Assembly: GCF_030052815.1 (NCBI RefSeq)
Contig: NC_079497.1
Span: 20,598,258 to 20,662,257 of the forward strand
DNA length: 64,000 bases
Direction of reading: 5' to 3'
Origin: Hevea brasiliensis
Lineage: Eukaryota; Streptophyta; Magnoliopsida; Malpighiales; Euphorbiaceae
Shown here: one piece after another, positions 49,080 to 60,815 of the stretch
Numbering within the stretch: the stretch's first letter is position 1
How the letters are laid out: each line of letters starts with the position of its first letter
The notes under the pieces: generated by a model
The model's database searches: none
The model's input: only the letters and a program-made list of their open reading frames with translations
What the model was told of the DNA's origin: nothing
Translations under genes and position numbers: made by a program

Positions 49080-50068
49080 AAGAAGATAGTGGGGCAAATT
49101 TAGGCATCCAGTTTTGTCACTTTCTCAGAAGAAGAGATAGACCCTGCAGGCTTAAAGCACACTAAAGCTCTGTATGTAACAGTAAAATGTAAAGGTTGTA
49201 TAGTTGCCAAGGTCCTCATTGATAATGGATCCGCACTCAACGTCTTGCCCAATGCCACCTTGGCGAGGCTGCCGGTCGGCCGGTCAAACATATGTCAAAG
49301 TGCTATGGTGGTAAGAGCTTTTAACGGCACAAGGAGGGAGGTACTGGGAGACGTTGACTTGCCACTCCAAATCAGTGCATGCACTTTCAATGTCACATTC
49401 CAAGTGATGAACATTGAACCTCCATACACTATGTTGCTAGGGAGGCCTTGGATCCATTCAACAAATGCCATACCTTCAACCCTGCATCAGAAAATTAAGT
49501 ACATCATGGACAGCAGGATCATCACTGTGAAGGGGGAAGAAGCCATGCTGTTCACCAAGCCGCAATCACTTCCTTATGTGGAAGCAGCTGAGGAATCATT
49601 GGAAAGTTCTTTCCAGGCTCTTGAATTATAAGAAACTACCTCAAGAAATGAAGGGGCTACGGCTATGGTAGCAAAGGTGATGCTGAAGAAAGGTTATGAG
49701 ATGGGCAAAGGATTAGGCGCCACATTACAGGGGATTGTCGAACCTATACTAGCCATCCAGAAGGTTGGCCATTGCTGTTTGGGTTATGAGGAAGACGCCC
49801 TTATAGGTGGACGATTCTGGATGAGAAATATGCTTCGGGATTAGAGGTTTGATCAGAAAATCGGGAAAATGAAGGAAGTACCGAGAATCATAGATGTCTT
49901 CACCAAGCCGGTTATTAAAAATCCAGCGGAAGATAAAGAATCACCCGATGAACCATCTGTTGATGTCATCCATCTCGATTCCTTATATGAAGCCCTGATC
50001 TCGCTAATAGCTGAAGGGCAAGAACTAGACAACTGGACAGCAGAGGACATTTCTGTACTCAATTTCGA
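49080..50068 (+). pseudogene. Ogre protease with G-patch-like motif
   Basis: The retropepsin core reads VLIDNGSALNVLP, with the catalytic Asp at 49221. Tat-lineage proteases use D-N-G rather than D-T/S-G, so this is not a mutation. YTMLLGRPWIHSTNAIPSTLH is the family's flap and C-terminal block. After a stop at 49629 the same frame continues with KGYEMGKGLGATLQGIVEPI (about 49690-49750), a G-patch-like glycine motif often found here in plant gypsy elements. The frame runs on to a splice donor at 50069. In-frame stops at about 49076, 49100, 49629 and 49842 break it. Confidence 0.85.
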
Positions 50069-50234
50069 GTAAAGTGCCTTTGGTTATCTACACTTGATCA
50101 TTGTGTCCATGGTGACAAGTGTAATACTGTAAATGGACCCTTTTCTTATGATATGAATGTTAATGAATTAATAGCGCATTTTATTTTCCTTTTGAAATCC
50201 ATTTTTATCATATGTTCCGCTTTCGTTTCTTCAG
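50069..50234 (+). other. Intron between protease and reverse transcriptase (166 nt)
   Basis: The donor GTAAAG is at 50069 and the acceptor is TTTCGTTTCTTCAG, ending at 50234. Removing it joins ...SVLNF-GA to G-ACC-ATT-CAT (E-T-I-H), moving protease frame 0 into RT frame 1 without a shift. An intron at this place is known for Ogre elements. Confidence 0.8.
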
Positions 50235-51700
50235 GACCATTCATCAATTAACACCTAATAATTCAATAGACTCAGAAATTCCTCTGGTTAATTTTGAAAT
50301 CCCCATAACTGCCATTACTTCAAGTGATTCTGAGGAGGAACTCGTAGAAGAAAGGGATGAAAGAGATGAACCTTCCCTAGTGCCTTGTGGGGACGAAACG
50401 TACACCGTGAATTTAGGCATAGAAGAAATAAAAAGGGAACTTAAGGTTGTGGAGAGTGCAGAATTAGAAGATATGGTCAGTTTGCTCAAAGAATTCCTGG
50501 ACGTATTTTCATAGAGCTATGATGATATGATCGGTTTAGATCCTCAGATTGTGACACACAAGATTCCCCTAATTCCCGGGACGATCCCGGTAAAGCAGAA
50601 GCTAAGAAGAATGAACCCTGACACACTGCTCAAAGTCAGGGATGAAGTCAAAAAGTAGTATGTTGCTGGGTTTCTGGAAGTAGTCAAATATCCCCAGTGG
50701 ATAGCTAACGTTGTCTCGGTAATGAAAAAGGACGGGAAAGTCAGGGTGTGTGTTGATTATAGGGATCTTAATAAAGCAAGCTTGAAAGATGATTTCCCTC
50801 TCCCACACATAGACATGCTAGTAGACAATGCCACAAGATTGGGCAGATGTTCATGTATCGATGGGGCATCTGGGTACAATCAAATCCCAATGGATGAGGA
50901 AAACAAGGAGAAAACTACTTTTATCACTCAATGGGGGGTATTTTGTTATCAGGTCATGCCATTTGGCTTAAAGAATGCAGGCGCTACCTACCAACGTGCC
51001 ATGGTCATGTTATTCCATGATATGATGCACAAAGAAGTGGAGGTGCATGTGGATAATATGATCATCAAGTCGAGGGAAGGAGAAAGCCATGTGCAGGTGC
51101 TAAGGAAAGTATTCGAGAGACGCAGGAAGTATCAGCTAAAACTAAACCCTGCCAAATGCGTGTTCGGAGCTAGATCTGGGAAGCTATTGGGATTCATAGT
51201 GAGTAAGAAAGGAATAAAAGTAGATCCAGACAAAGTTCGAGCCATTCAATAAATGCCATCCCTAAAAACAGAGAGGGAGGTGCGCAGTTTCCTAGGGAAA
51301 TTGAACTACATTTCGAGATTTATTTCCAACCTCACTGCTAATGCTGAGCCTATCTTTAGACTACTCTAAAAGAACAACACCACTCAATGGGATTCCATTT
51401 GTTAAGAGGCTTTCGAGAAAATTAAACAGTACTTGTCAAATCCGCCAGTATTGGTTCCTCCGGTAGCAGGAAGGCCACTGATTCTATACATAGCTGTCCA
51501 ACAGAATTCAATGGGATGTGTTTTGGGGTAGCATGATGATACCGGTCGAAGAGAGAGGGCTATTTATTACCTGAGCAAGAAGTTCAATGATTGCGAGTCA
51601 AGGTACTCCTTCCTAGAGAAAACTTGTTGCGCGTTAGCCTGGACAGCAAATCAGCTTAAACACTACATGTTGAATTATAAGACATGGCTCATCTCTAGGA
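50235..51700 (+). pseudogene. Ogre reverse transcriptase and RNase H
   Basis: After the intron an acidic leader (DSEEELVEERDERDEP) precedes RT: VVSVMKKDGKVRVCVDYRDL, WGVFCYQVMPFGLKNAGATY and then VHVDNM at 51043-51060. There the family's YVDD is altered to HVDN, so the second catalytic Asp is lost. LGFIVSKKGIKVDPDKVRAIQ and REVRSFLGKLNYISRFI follow. RNase H has VLVPPVAGRPLILYIAV, ERAIYYLSKKF, YSFLEKTCCALAWTA. In-frame stops occur at about 50512, 50656, 51250, 51367, 51403 and 51530, all in one frame with no frameshift. Confidence 0.9.
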
Positions 51701-51899
51701 TGGATCCTATTAAGTATGTGTTCAAAAGCCCATTTGTGCTGGGAAGGATAGCCAAATGGCAGGTCATACTCTCTCAATATGACATTGTCTATATGACCCG
51801 AAAGGCAGTAAAGGGTAGTGTAATCGCTGATCTTTTAGCAGAGAACCCTATCCAAGATTATGAAGCCTTGGATTTTGAGTTGCCTGATGAGCATGTTAA

Positions 51900-52330
51900 T
51901 GAAGTCGACGGCGAGGAAAAAGAGCCAGCTGATGTATGGGAAATGTATTTCGACGGAGCCGTTAATTTTTTTGGTAATGGAATCAGGGCTGTGTTGGTAT
52001 CCCCGAATGGAAGACACTTCCCAATAGCCATCAAGTTAAGATTCGACTGCACCAACAACATCGCAGAATACGAAGCCTGCGTGATGGGTTTACAGGCTGC
52101 CATCGAAATGAAAGTAAGAAAATTGGAGGTGTATGGTGATTCGGCCTTGATCATTTATCAAGTCAAGGGAGAACGGAAAACCAAGGATCCGAAGTTAATC
52201 CCATATCAAAAGTACCTACTGGAATTAATTAGGAAATTTGAGGAAATCTCTTTCACTCACCTCAGTCGGGACAAAAATCAATTCGCGGATGCCTTAGCCA
52301 CCCTGGTTGTAATGGCTCAAATGGAAGAAG
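51900..52330 (+). pseudogene. Second (archaeal-type) RNase H of the Ogre element
   Basis: WEMYFDGAVNFFGNGIRAVL, then LRFDCTNNIAEYEACVMGLQ, KLEVYGDSALIIYQVKGE and LSRDKNQFADALATL give the D-E-D-D set of an archaeal-type RNase H. It lies between the ordinary RNase H and integrase in a 334-codon open stretch (51667-52671). Acquisition of this second RNase H is characteristic of the Tat lineage. All four acidic residues are present. Confidence 0.9.
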
Positions 52331-52559
52331 GGCAGATGACTCAGGTATTGCGGATCAAAGCAAGGAGTGAGCCGACGTATTGCTTCATGATCGAGGAAGA
52401 AATTGATGGTAAACCTTGGTATCATGACATCCAGGTCTACATCAAAACTAGAGAATTCCCTCCAGGAGCAAGTAGAAACGAAAGAAGAATGATCCAAAGA
52501 TTAGCTTTGGGATACTTCCCCAATGGAGAAATTCTATACAAAAGGAGCTCCAACGGCGA

Positions 52560-53664
52560 ATTGTTGAGATGTGTGGATGCAAAAGAAGCAAAGAGGATCC
52601 TTTTTGAAACTCATGAGGGGAACTGTGTTACCCATGCTAATGGGCATATGATGGCTAAGCAAATCTTGTGACGAGGATACTTCTAGACTACTATGGAGAA
52701 GGATTGCATTGAATTCTTTTGGAAGTGTCACAAATGTCAGATCTACGTGGATCCGATAAATGTCCTGCCTCACCAATTGTTCAACCTCGTCTCACCATGG
52801 CCTTTTGCAATGTGGGGCATCGATGTGATTGGCCCTATCAACCCCAAGGCATCCAATGGGCATAGATTTATCTTAGTAGCTATTGACTATTTTTCTAAAT
52901 GGGTCGAAGCGACATCATATGCCCACATCACGCAGAACACGTTCCTCAAATTCCTCAGAAATAATATCATCTATCGACATGGCCTCCCCAGTGAAATCGT
53001 CACTGACAACGCCAAGAATTTGAATGGTCCAAAGATTCAGATATTATGTGATCAATACAAGATCCAACATCTCAATTCCTCACCATACCGTCCCCAGATG
53101 AATGGAGCAGTAGAAGCCGCAAATAAAAATCTCAAGAGAATAATTCAAAAAATGACGGTCACCTATAGAGATTGGCATGATATGCTTCCCTATGCCCTTC
53201 ACGCATACTGGACTTCCGTAAGGACATCAACTGGGGCAACCCCATACTCACTGGTTTACGGGATGGAGGCTATATTACCTATTGAAGTGGAAATTCCTTC
53301 CCTAAGAATTCTGAAGGAATCAGGGATTGATGAGTCAGAGTGGATCCAGTCAAGGTTGGACCAATTAAATTTGCTAGACGAGAAAAGGCTAGCGGCAGCG
53401 TGTCATGGGCAGTTATACCAGAGAAGAATGGCCAGGGCATTTAACAAAGGCGTTCGCCCACACGAATTTCAACCCGGGGACCTAGTCCTGAAAAAGGTGC
53501 TTCCGAATCAAAATGATGCCCGGGGTAAATGGTCACCAACTTATGAGGGACCCTACGTAGTCAAAAGGGCATTTTCTGGTGGGGCCTTGATCTTGACCCT
53601 CATGGACGGTGAAGAATTTCCAAGACCCATGAATGCCGACACTGTCAAAAGGTACTATGCCTAA
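52560..53664 (+). pseudogene. Ogre integrase
   Basis: The N-terminal HHCC finger is seen as HEGNCVTHANGH and FWKCHKCQ, with two stops between (about 52669 and 52684). The core has GIDVIGPI (Asp at 52822), TDNAKNL (Asp at 53005) and NGAVEAANKNL (Glu at 53113), a D-61-D-36-E spacing normal for gypsy integrases. The C terminus has FQPGDLVLKKVLPNQNDARG and KWSPTYEGPYVVKRAFSGGA, ending at MNADTVKRYYA and stop at 53662. The catalytic triad is intact over 323 open codons (52693-53664). Confidence 0.92.
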
Positions 53665-55308
53665 AAAAAAAAAAAAAAGGTAGGGGTGAAAACCCGAAAG
53701 GGCGCTCCTAGCGAAAGGTGAGAAAGAAGGTGAAAACCCGGAAGGGCATTTTCTGTAAAATGAGTGAAGGGTGAAAACCCGAAAGGGCGCCTTGAAAGAG
53801 CGAGCACTAAAAAAAAAAAAAAAAAAAAAGAGGGGGTGAAAACCCAAAAGGGCACCCTTAGAACCAGAAAATAGAGAAATAAGGAAGAAGATATGGGACC
53901 AAGGAAAGAAAAATAAACCGTCACGGCATAATGGCAGTTAAGAGACTTCAAAGCTAACTACAAGGAATCTGTGAGATCTATCCTTCTACCCTTTTTCTTT
54001 GAAACTGTACCTTTATTTCTCAAGCCGTAATAAAGCCATAATAAAGTCATCCTTTCACTTTGATCTATTTTTTTTTGCACATTTGCATTTTAATTTATCT
54101 TTTTGCTTTATCTTTTTCATATACTCACACTCTAATGCTGTTTTCTGTGCGCTATTAATTTGTTAAAATTTTGTTATAAGATTAGGATTTGGATGTTGAT
54201 AACCTCATGTACTTTGCTAAGAAACTTGTAGGGAATGGTCGACAGTAAAAAAAAAAAAAAAAAACTAGGGGTGAAAACCCGAAAGGGCGCTTTTGGTTGA
54301 ATGGGCGGAAGGGAAAGTGAAAACCCGCAAGGGCACTTTTCGCAAAACAAGAAGAAAGTCAAAAACAGAAAAGGGGCATCCGGGGAAGTAAGTAAAGAAA
54401 GGGAAGTTGTAGGTCAAGTCTTGTAACTCGTCCTCCATTAATCGTTGACCCTTGGGATCCTGTTAAGTACACTTTATCGCGGAAGAACTTCTCGCGTTAG
54501 GTTAGACTTACTTTATAAGTTGATTTTTAATTTCTCGCATTTAAATTTTTGTTTTCAACCTCTGGTTCCTTGATCTAAGTTGATTTTAATTTTCCAGCAT
54601 TTAAATTACTGTTATCAACCTCTGGTTCCTTGATCTAAGTTGATTTTTAATTTCTCGCATTTAAATTTCTGTTATCAACCTCTGGTTACTTGATCTAAGT
54701 TGATTTTAATTTTAGCATTTAAGTTTCTGTTATCAACCTCTGGTTCCTTAATCTAAGTTGATTTTAATTTTCCAGCATTTAAATTTCTGTTATCAACCTC
54801 TGGTTCCTTGATCTAAGTTGATTTTTAATTTCTCGCATTTAAATTTTTGTTATCAACTTCTGGTTCCTTAATCTAAGTTAATTTTTAATTTCTCGCATTT
54901 AAATTTCTGTTATCAACCTCTGGTTCCTTGATCTAAGTTGATTTTTAATTTCTCGCATTTAAATTTCTGTTATCAACCCTTGGTTCCTTGATCTAAGTTG
55001 ATTTTAATTTCAGCATTTAAGTTTCTGTTATCAACCTCTGGTTCCTTGATCTAAGTTGATTTTTAATTTCTCGCATTTAAATTTCTATTATCAACCTCTG
55101 GTTCCTTGATCTAAGTTGATTTTAATTTTTCCAGCATTTAAATTTTTGTTACCAACCTCTGGGTCGTTGACCTAAGTGGGTTTTAGTTTCCTAACTTCAA
55201 TTTTGAGTTTCAAAATTTTAATCGTCCAAAATATGGGTCTGAATCTTTACATAATTCCTACACGGGAAAATTTTTCCCTTCAATAGAAATTATGTAAAGA
55301 GGGGCAGC
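53665..55308 (+). other. Ogre 3' untranslated region with hairpin repeats, tandem array and polypurine tract
   Basis: After integrase come A tracts and six copies of a GTGAAAACCC-loop-GGG motif (53684-53852 and 54270-54333). A tandem array of about 60-bp units follows (54515-55180) and the polypurine tract AAAGAGGGGCAGC (55296-55308) is directly before the 3' LTR. No protein frame is supported here. Confidence 0.85.
54515..55180. repeat. Tandem array, about 11 units of roughly 60 bp
   Basis: Units read TAAGTTGATTTTTAATTT, TCTCGCATTTAAATTTCTG, TTATCAACCTCTGGTTCC in order. Two unit types alternate irregularly (TTTCTCGCATTT versus TTTTCCAGCATTT). No equivalent array is in the LTRs. Confidence 0.92.
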
Positions 55309-55830
55309 TGTCGACACCATATTTTGGCCGATCCCTGAAATCAATAGACTTTGAAATCGATCCCAAGCACCCTGTCTCCATTGTCGTTCAGTTCATTTTT
55401 GATCTTTCTTCATAGGGATCAAACTGACACCAAGTCTCCTTGCCAGTCAATCACATTTCCGATCTCTTGTCAAACGAAATCGAACAAACATTAGGTCTTC
55501 ATGCCATCCGATCTCCCTTTCATAAATATTGTAGATAGTTGTTTAATAAAGTTAAGGTTTTAATCCAGCTTAATGGTGCTTCCGATCTTAAGTGTTCAAA
55601 TCAGGTTTCTAATTTTAATAATCTTAAGTTCCGCTCGGTGTTTATTCTCAGTTTAGGCTGATCTCATGCTTACAATGTTTCACCAATCTCTCACACAGAT
55701 TAATAATCACTTTGAAGTTGTTCTAATATGTTCAGACAATCAGGCGCTTATACAACTTAGATACTTTCCTATCTCATCAAGTCATTGGACAAAAGAAAGA
55801 ACTTCATTTCAAAATAAGAATATGTACAAG

Positions 55831-57646
55831 TCATTCGGCTGGAGGATTACCCCCAGTCTGTTCTCCATTTTGTTCACCCTCTCTATCACCCTCAGCCTCC
55901 TCCTCGCTATCCTCTTCGTCTTGGGGAGCCAGGTCCACCATCCAGGAAAAGTCCTCCTCGGGATAACGCTTCTTGAGCTCGGCCAAAAGGTCCCCATGGG
56001 CGTTCACATAAGCACCCGCCTCCTCACACGCCTCTTCTTCTTTGCTCGAAGTTCTTGATGAGGCGCGACATCGATGGCTCCTGAGCGCCCAAGCTTCTTC
56101 AAGAACATGAGCCTGCTCGGCTAATTTATCCTCGTAGAATTTCATTCGCCCCTCAATTTCAGCTATATATTCCCGGGCGGATGAAAGTTGAGCTCGAGCG
56201 GAAGCTGCTTCCTGACTCACCTTCTGGATCTCCTGCTTTAAATGATGAGCCTTTTCCTGGATGATATGTTGGTTCACCAAACTCTCCACACTCAGGCTCA
56301 TAGTCTGGGTCAGGATATCGTCGAGACTGTTCGGGGTCAGCCTATTCCGATCCTCCTGAAGGCAGATGGAGGCCCCCAAAACCTTAGCCAAACTCGAATT
56401 CTCTCGAACAGTTCGGTTCTTCTCCAGGGAGTGAATCAGGACTTGAGCGCCGCGGGAAAGGGTCCTTGTAGGAGGTTGGGAAGGACCCCCTTTCGCACTC
56501 GGAGCAACCATTAGAGGTGGCGGTTCTTCTTGTCAAGGAGGAGACCGAACCACTTCTACTTCAGGGATCAGCGGTCTCGAGGGTCGGGACGAGCCTCCCT
56601 GCATCTCCCCGGGATCGCGCGTTGGAGTCTGTGAGGCTTCAGCATGATTCATTTCTTGCACTTTCCTGGAGACCTCTCTCTTTATCTTTCGGCTCTCTTT
56701 GGAAGCCTCACCGCTCGCCATACCTGCACAAAGAAAAGTCAGTGAGTTCGCTAAGGTCAGAGACCAGAGATATAGGAAATACCGAAGCCGAAGTCAGAGA
56801 GCTGAAGCCCGCGTTCTTCCCCAGTAACCAGCCGCATCATCCAATGATCTAGTTCGATGAGAACTTTTGATTGGCCACCTGATCCTTTAACTCCATTACC
56901 ATGGCGCCCTCTTCCTTGCTCAAGGCAATGTGTTTCAGAAGTGATGGGCCCAGATGCAACCAGCTACGTGGGAAACCCTCAAAATCGTTTAGAATTTTGC
57001 TCCTCAGAATAAAGAAGCGATTCTTCCAATTCTTCAGTGAAGAAGGCAGGTCGGTAAAGAGCCTAAAATGCGGTTTTGCCTGAAAGAACCAGTACTCATC
57101 GTCCTTTCGATGAGTTAGCCTATATAGCTCGATGAACACCTTCGCTGTAGGATTGAGTCCCTTAGCCCGGCAGAGGCCTCTGAAGGCTACTAGGATCCGC
57201 CATGAGTTCGGATGTACTTTGGCTATACACACTTGCTGAAATTTCAGAACTTCCTTGAAGAAGTCATCAAGAGGGAACCGCAGCTTGACTTTTAATTGCT
57301 CTTCGTATATCATGATCATATCATTTTCTTCAAAGAAATGATCAGCTCGGAGATCACCATGGCATCTGATAAGCTCGTATGAATCGGTCCAAAGGTTGTA
57401 TTCTTGGCTAATTGTCTGTAGATCAGTTTCTTGAAGGATTGATGGCAGCTCATCCATGGGAAGGCTTTCTCTCCCTGAGGAATGCATTCGTCTTGAGGGT
57501 GCCGCTTGACCATGGGTTGAAACAGAGGTTGTAGGAGGTTTAGATCGCCCACTTTGTCGGACCACTTCAACCTCATCTGACGACCACGAGACATGAACGG
57601 AAGGGGGGCTCGTCACTCTCTGACCCTCGGCGCCGCTCATTTTCAA
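55831..57646 (-). pseudogene. Antisense split gene in the 3' LTR (best-preserved copy)
   Basis: Exon 1 is open from the ATG at 57646 for 265 codons to 56849. It contains VEVVRQSGRSKPPTTSVSTH, FEENDMIMIYEEQLKVKLRF, then FFKEVLKFQQVCIAKVHPNS and YWFFQAKPHFRLFTDLPSSL, resembling the Transposase_28 (gypsy-type) domain. A small deletion relative to the 5' copy shifts the frame just before the donor (GTATTT after TTCGGCTTCG, near 56780). Exon 2 starts at the AG before 56721 (MASGEASKESRKIK), with one TGA near 56534, and continues to 55831 with a coiled coil (LVNQHIIQEKAHHLKQEIQK) and an acidic C terminus. The intron borders match the 5' LTR copy. The TATA box is at 57795-57802. Confidence 0.7.
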
Positions 57647-57794
57647 AGAAAAGAGAAAATTTAACTAAAAGAAAGATGAAAACCCTTATCGGAGTGTGAT
57701 AGGTGTCGGAAGAACTTGAAGAAATGAGAGAATTTTGGAATCGCTCGCGAGATGCTGAAAATGACATAAGGGAGCAACTAGTTGACCCATCCCC

Positions 57795-57802
57795 TATTTA
57801 TA
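57795..57802 (-). promoter_or_regulatory. Candidate TATA box for the antisense split gene (3' LTR copy)
   Basis: TATAAATA on the minus strand lies 149 bp upstream of the ATG at 57646, conserved with the 5' LTR copy. Confidence 0.55.
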
Positions 57803-58077
57803 CCCATCTGAGCATTTAATGCTCACAGTGTCCCAAGCGGCGCATCAGTTAGCGGGATTCGCCAGCTTTTCTGACACGTCGCAAGAACATTCCAGAAACT
57901 CCATAAATAAATAAGGGGAGATCGGCTAGGATCGGCGAATTAAGGTAGATATACAGAATTACAGATCGGCTAAGGGCTATTCAGTTAGAAATCGGGTCGG
58001 ATAAACACATTAGAGATCGGAAAATAACCAATGCAATAATAGTAAAATGATAATTGGCAAAATGAAATTTCATTTCC

Positions 58078-58217
58078 AAAAGGTCAGATTACATCATTTG
58101 GGCGATCTTAAGAGATCGGATTACATTAAAGGTCAGATTACATCATTTGGGCGATCTCAAGAGATCGGATTACATTAAAGGTTAGATTACATCATTTGGG
58201 CGATCTCCAGAGATTGG
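58078..58217. repeat. Three-copy 49-bp tandem repeat in the 3' LTR
   Basis: Counterpart of 40079-40218, same unit order, with GGGCGATCT(T/C) in each unit. Confidence 0.9.
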
Positions 58218-58270
58218 CGGTACATCCTACCTAATAAAGACCTATGTCAAAGCCTGGTCTCGTGGCTGAA

Positions 58271-58981
58271 TCAAAAGATATGTTTGATCAGGAAACCAGC
58301 CATTGACATTGGATAGATGTACAGCTCAGATGGGGTGACTATGACTCTCATGAGGGTAGGAGAGGTCATCGTCAATGTTATCGCTTGGAACCGAGCCGCT
58401 GTCGGGACACCCGATGTGGTGAGGAGCCAAGTGAACTTCGAAGGGCAGTCACCAATGATAAGAGGCAAATTAGCAGTCTTCTCGTTCGAAATCGATTCGC
58501 CGATCATATCGGTCGACCGACTCGAGATCGATACGATCGATATTCTCGAGCTGGATCGGTAAGTTAGTCCGGTTCTCTCACTGTCATCAGAGGTGGCCAT
58601 CATGATTTTCTGATCACCAGGGTCATAAATTTTCAGTCGATAAACGAAGGAAGCAGTTAGAAAAAGATCAAAAGCAGCTACGATGGCCAGGATTGTTGCC
58701 GGAGCGGCTAAAACAGGAAGAGTAAGAAACAGAAAGAGGAGAAAATGAAATGCGAAAGGATGTCTCGTTGAAGGTATATATATAGAGAAGTTCTGAGCAT
58801 TTATTGCTAACGAAAAATGAAGCGGATGCCTCGATAACCGAAGGAATAAATGCTTTGACTGAATCAGCCCGAATGGTGGAGAGAATTCTGGAATGGGAGA
58901 GATTGGGAGAGGAGCCCGGCATGAGATCTCGTAAAAGGATCGTATTAGAAAGAGCGGAAAGGATGGGAGATCGGAAAGCAA
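58271..58981 (-). CDS. Antisense reading frame of unknown function in the 3' LTR
   Basis: This frame is homologous to the 40272-40973 frame and is open for 236 codons. It differs by substitutions and by nine extra bases (three codons) near 58530 that keep the frame. The preferred start in the 5' copy (GGCCATGGC) is GGCCATCGT here, so initiation would have to use another ATG, such as the upstream one with the hydrophobic leader. The C-terminal part ([20 protein letters not shown]) is the most conserved. No family is recognised. Confidence 0.4.
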   Translation of the reverse strand: MLSDLPSFPLFLIRSFYEISCRAPLPISPIPEFSPPFGLIQSKHLFLRLSRHPLHFSLAINAQNFSIYIPSTRHPFAFHFLLFLFLTLPVLAAPATILAIVAAFDLFLTASFVYRLKIYDPGDQKIMMATSDDSERTGLTYRSSSRISIVSISSRSTDMIGESISNEKTANLPLIIGDCPSKFTWLLTTSGVPTAARFQAITLTMTSPTLMRVIVTPSELYIYPMSMAGFLIKHIF

Positions 58982-59422
58982 AGAGAATAAGACAAACTTC
59001 CAATGACTGTCATCATAATCAGAGCCGAGGTAGTTAAAGCATTGCAGACAAGATCAAATCTCCACCATACGCCTCATTTGCAGAACCGCCCACATTGTTG
59101 ACAGGTGTCAGGATATGTCATGATAGTTCTGTACATCTCGATCTCCCCGTTGATCTTACTTGTAAGGACAAGCGCAGAGCCCTTGGATCAAAGAGAAGAC
59201 GATAAGACCGGCGCCTTTTATTCCCAGCCCTCAGATCTCCCTTGATAAGAGGATTTTGAGTTGTTGGATTAGAAAAGAAAAAGGACAAATGTTCGGAATA
59301 GGATCTCAGCCATTCATTTTGATTCTCTTCAATTCTCAGGCATCATATCATGTCCTTTAAAATCTAAACCTTCCATCTCCCTCAAAAAAAATCCTTACCC
59401 TTCATTGGGAGCACCCGTTCCC

Positions 59423-59430
59423 TATAAATA
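59423..59430 (+). promoter_or_regulatory. Sense LTR promoter TATA box (3' LTR)
   Basis: TATAAATA, conserved with 41416-41423 in the 5' LTR. Confidence 0.6.
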
Positions 59431-60439
59431 CTTGCATGAAAAACTATTGAAGGGGAGGAGAACAAAAAAAGGGTGGTGATTATAGTGGAAAGGCTCTGAA
59501 AATTGATTCAGTATTGCTACTCTGCTATTTTTAAGCTTTCAAAATCGAAAAACTTCAGAAACCAGTTTTCTAAAGTATTTTCTTTAAAGGAGTGTTGGAC
59601 ACTGAAACTATTTATTTTCAGTTTATTCGTTGCTCTGCGATACCCTCTCTTAGTTTCAGTTCTATTTTCCTCATCTTTATATCCACTCTTATTTTTCAAG
59701 TTCAATCTCATTCGAGCCCGGTTATTGTCATTTCGGTTCGATTGCATTTTAACTTGGTACTCTTCATTACAAGGTAAGCATTAGTCCCCAGGCTATTAGT
59801 AAGCAGCTCTACCATATTTGTGACTCCATAGTTAGCTCGATTGATTCAACTCCCTACAGGTGAGTGTCTGAACCGTTGTTTTATCAAGCTTCTTTATTTG
59901 TTTTCATGTTAAAGAGTTTCACGATGGTGGTCATTCTCTTGAGTTTACCTTTATTACATCAGTTCATGTTATTTATTTGTTTTTAGCCTTATTATCTTTC
60001 AAATATTGGTGTTCTGGTTACTGGTAACGTATAGGTAGTTTAATAAAGGTTGATAGCCATCTTTTGATACGAGAGTTTCTATAGAATAATAAAAGTTTGG
60101 ATAATAAATTGGAGGAAAAGTCATGGAGTCGAACTATTAAACAAGCTCAGGATTTAGTCTGGCATGATGGGGGATCGAGGTAAGATCGGATCCAGGCCAG
60201 TAGGCGAAAAGAGATTGAACATCGCCTACCAAAAGTACTAGTAAGGCGATCACAAAGGAGATCGGAAGAGATTCAGTCTGGCATCCTTTCCTTAGCTATA
60301 AGATACCAATGGGCTAAGAGAAAGCCTTGTTCAGGTCCCAGGCGTCTTCGGATGCCAGAACCCTTAGTCTTAGGTTCTTATGATATGTAATTGTAATCAA
60401 ATTTTAAGAGGTCAGGGAAAGTCCTTACCCAACCCTCAT

Positions 60440-60815
60440 TCAAACAAAAGGAGATCGGAGGAGAGTCCTTATCCGATTCTCAATCAAAAATTTTAATAAA
60501 TATTTAAAGAGATCGGAGGAGAGTTCTTATCCGATTCTCAATCCCAATTTTTAATAAATACTTAAAGAGATCGGATGAGAGTTTTTATCCGATTCTCAAT
60601 TAAAAGTTTTAATAAATACTTAAAGAGATCGGAGGAGAGTTCTTATCCGATTCTCAATCAAAAATTTTAATAAAAATTTAAAGAGATCGGAGGAGAGTTC
60701 TTATCTGATTCTCAATCCCAATTTTTAATAATTATTTAAAGAGGTCGGAGGAGAGTTCTTATCCGATTCTCAGTCAAATTTTTAATGCAAAGATCGGAGG
60801 AGAGTTCTTATCCGA
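60440..60815. repeat. Seven-copy tandem repeat of about 58 bp in the 3' LTR
   Basis: Same unit as 42440-42870 (GAGATCGGAGGAGAG...CCGATTCTC). Seven units are counted against eight in the 5' LTR. Confidence 0.88.

Noticed and set aside
49221..49229. Apparent protease active-site mutation (Asp-Asn-Gly)
   Set aside because: D-N-G is the normal form in the Tat/Ogre lineage as I know it, so it is not scored as damage.
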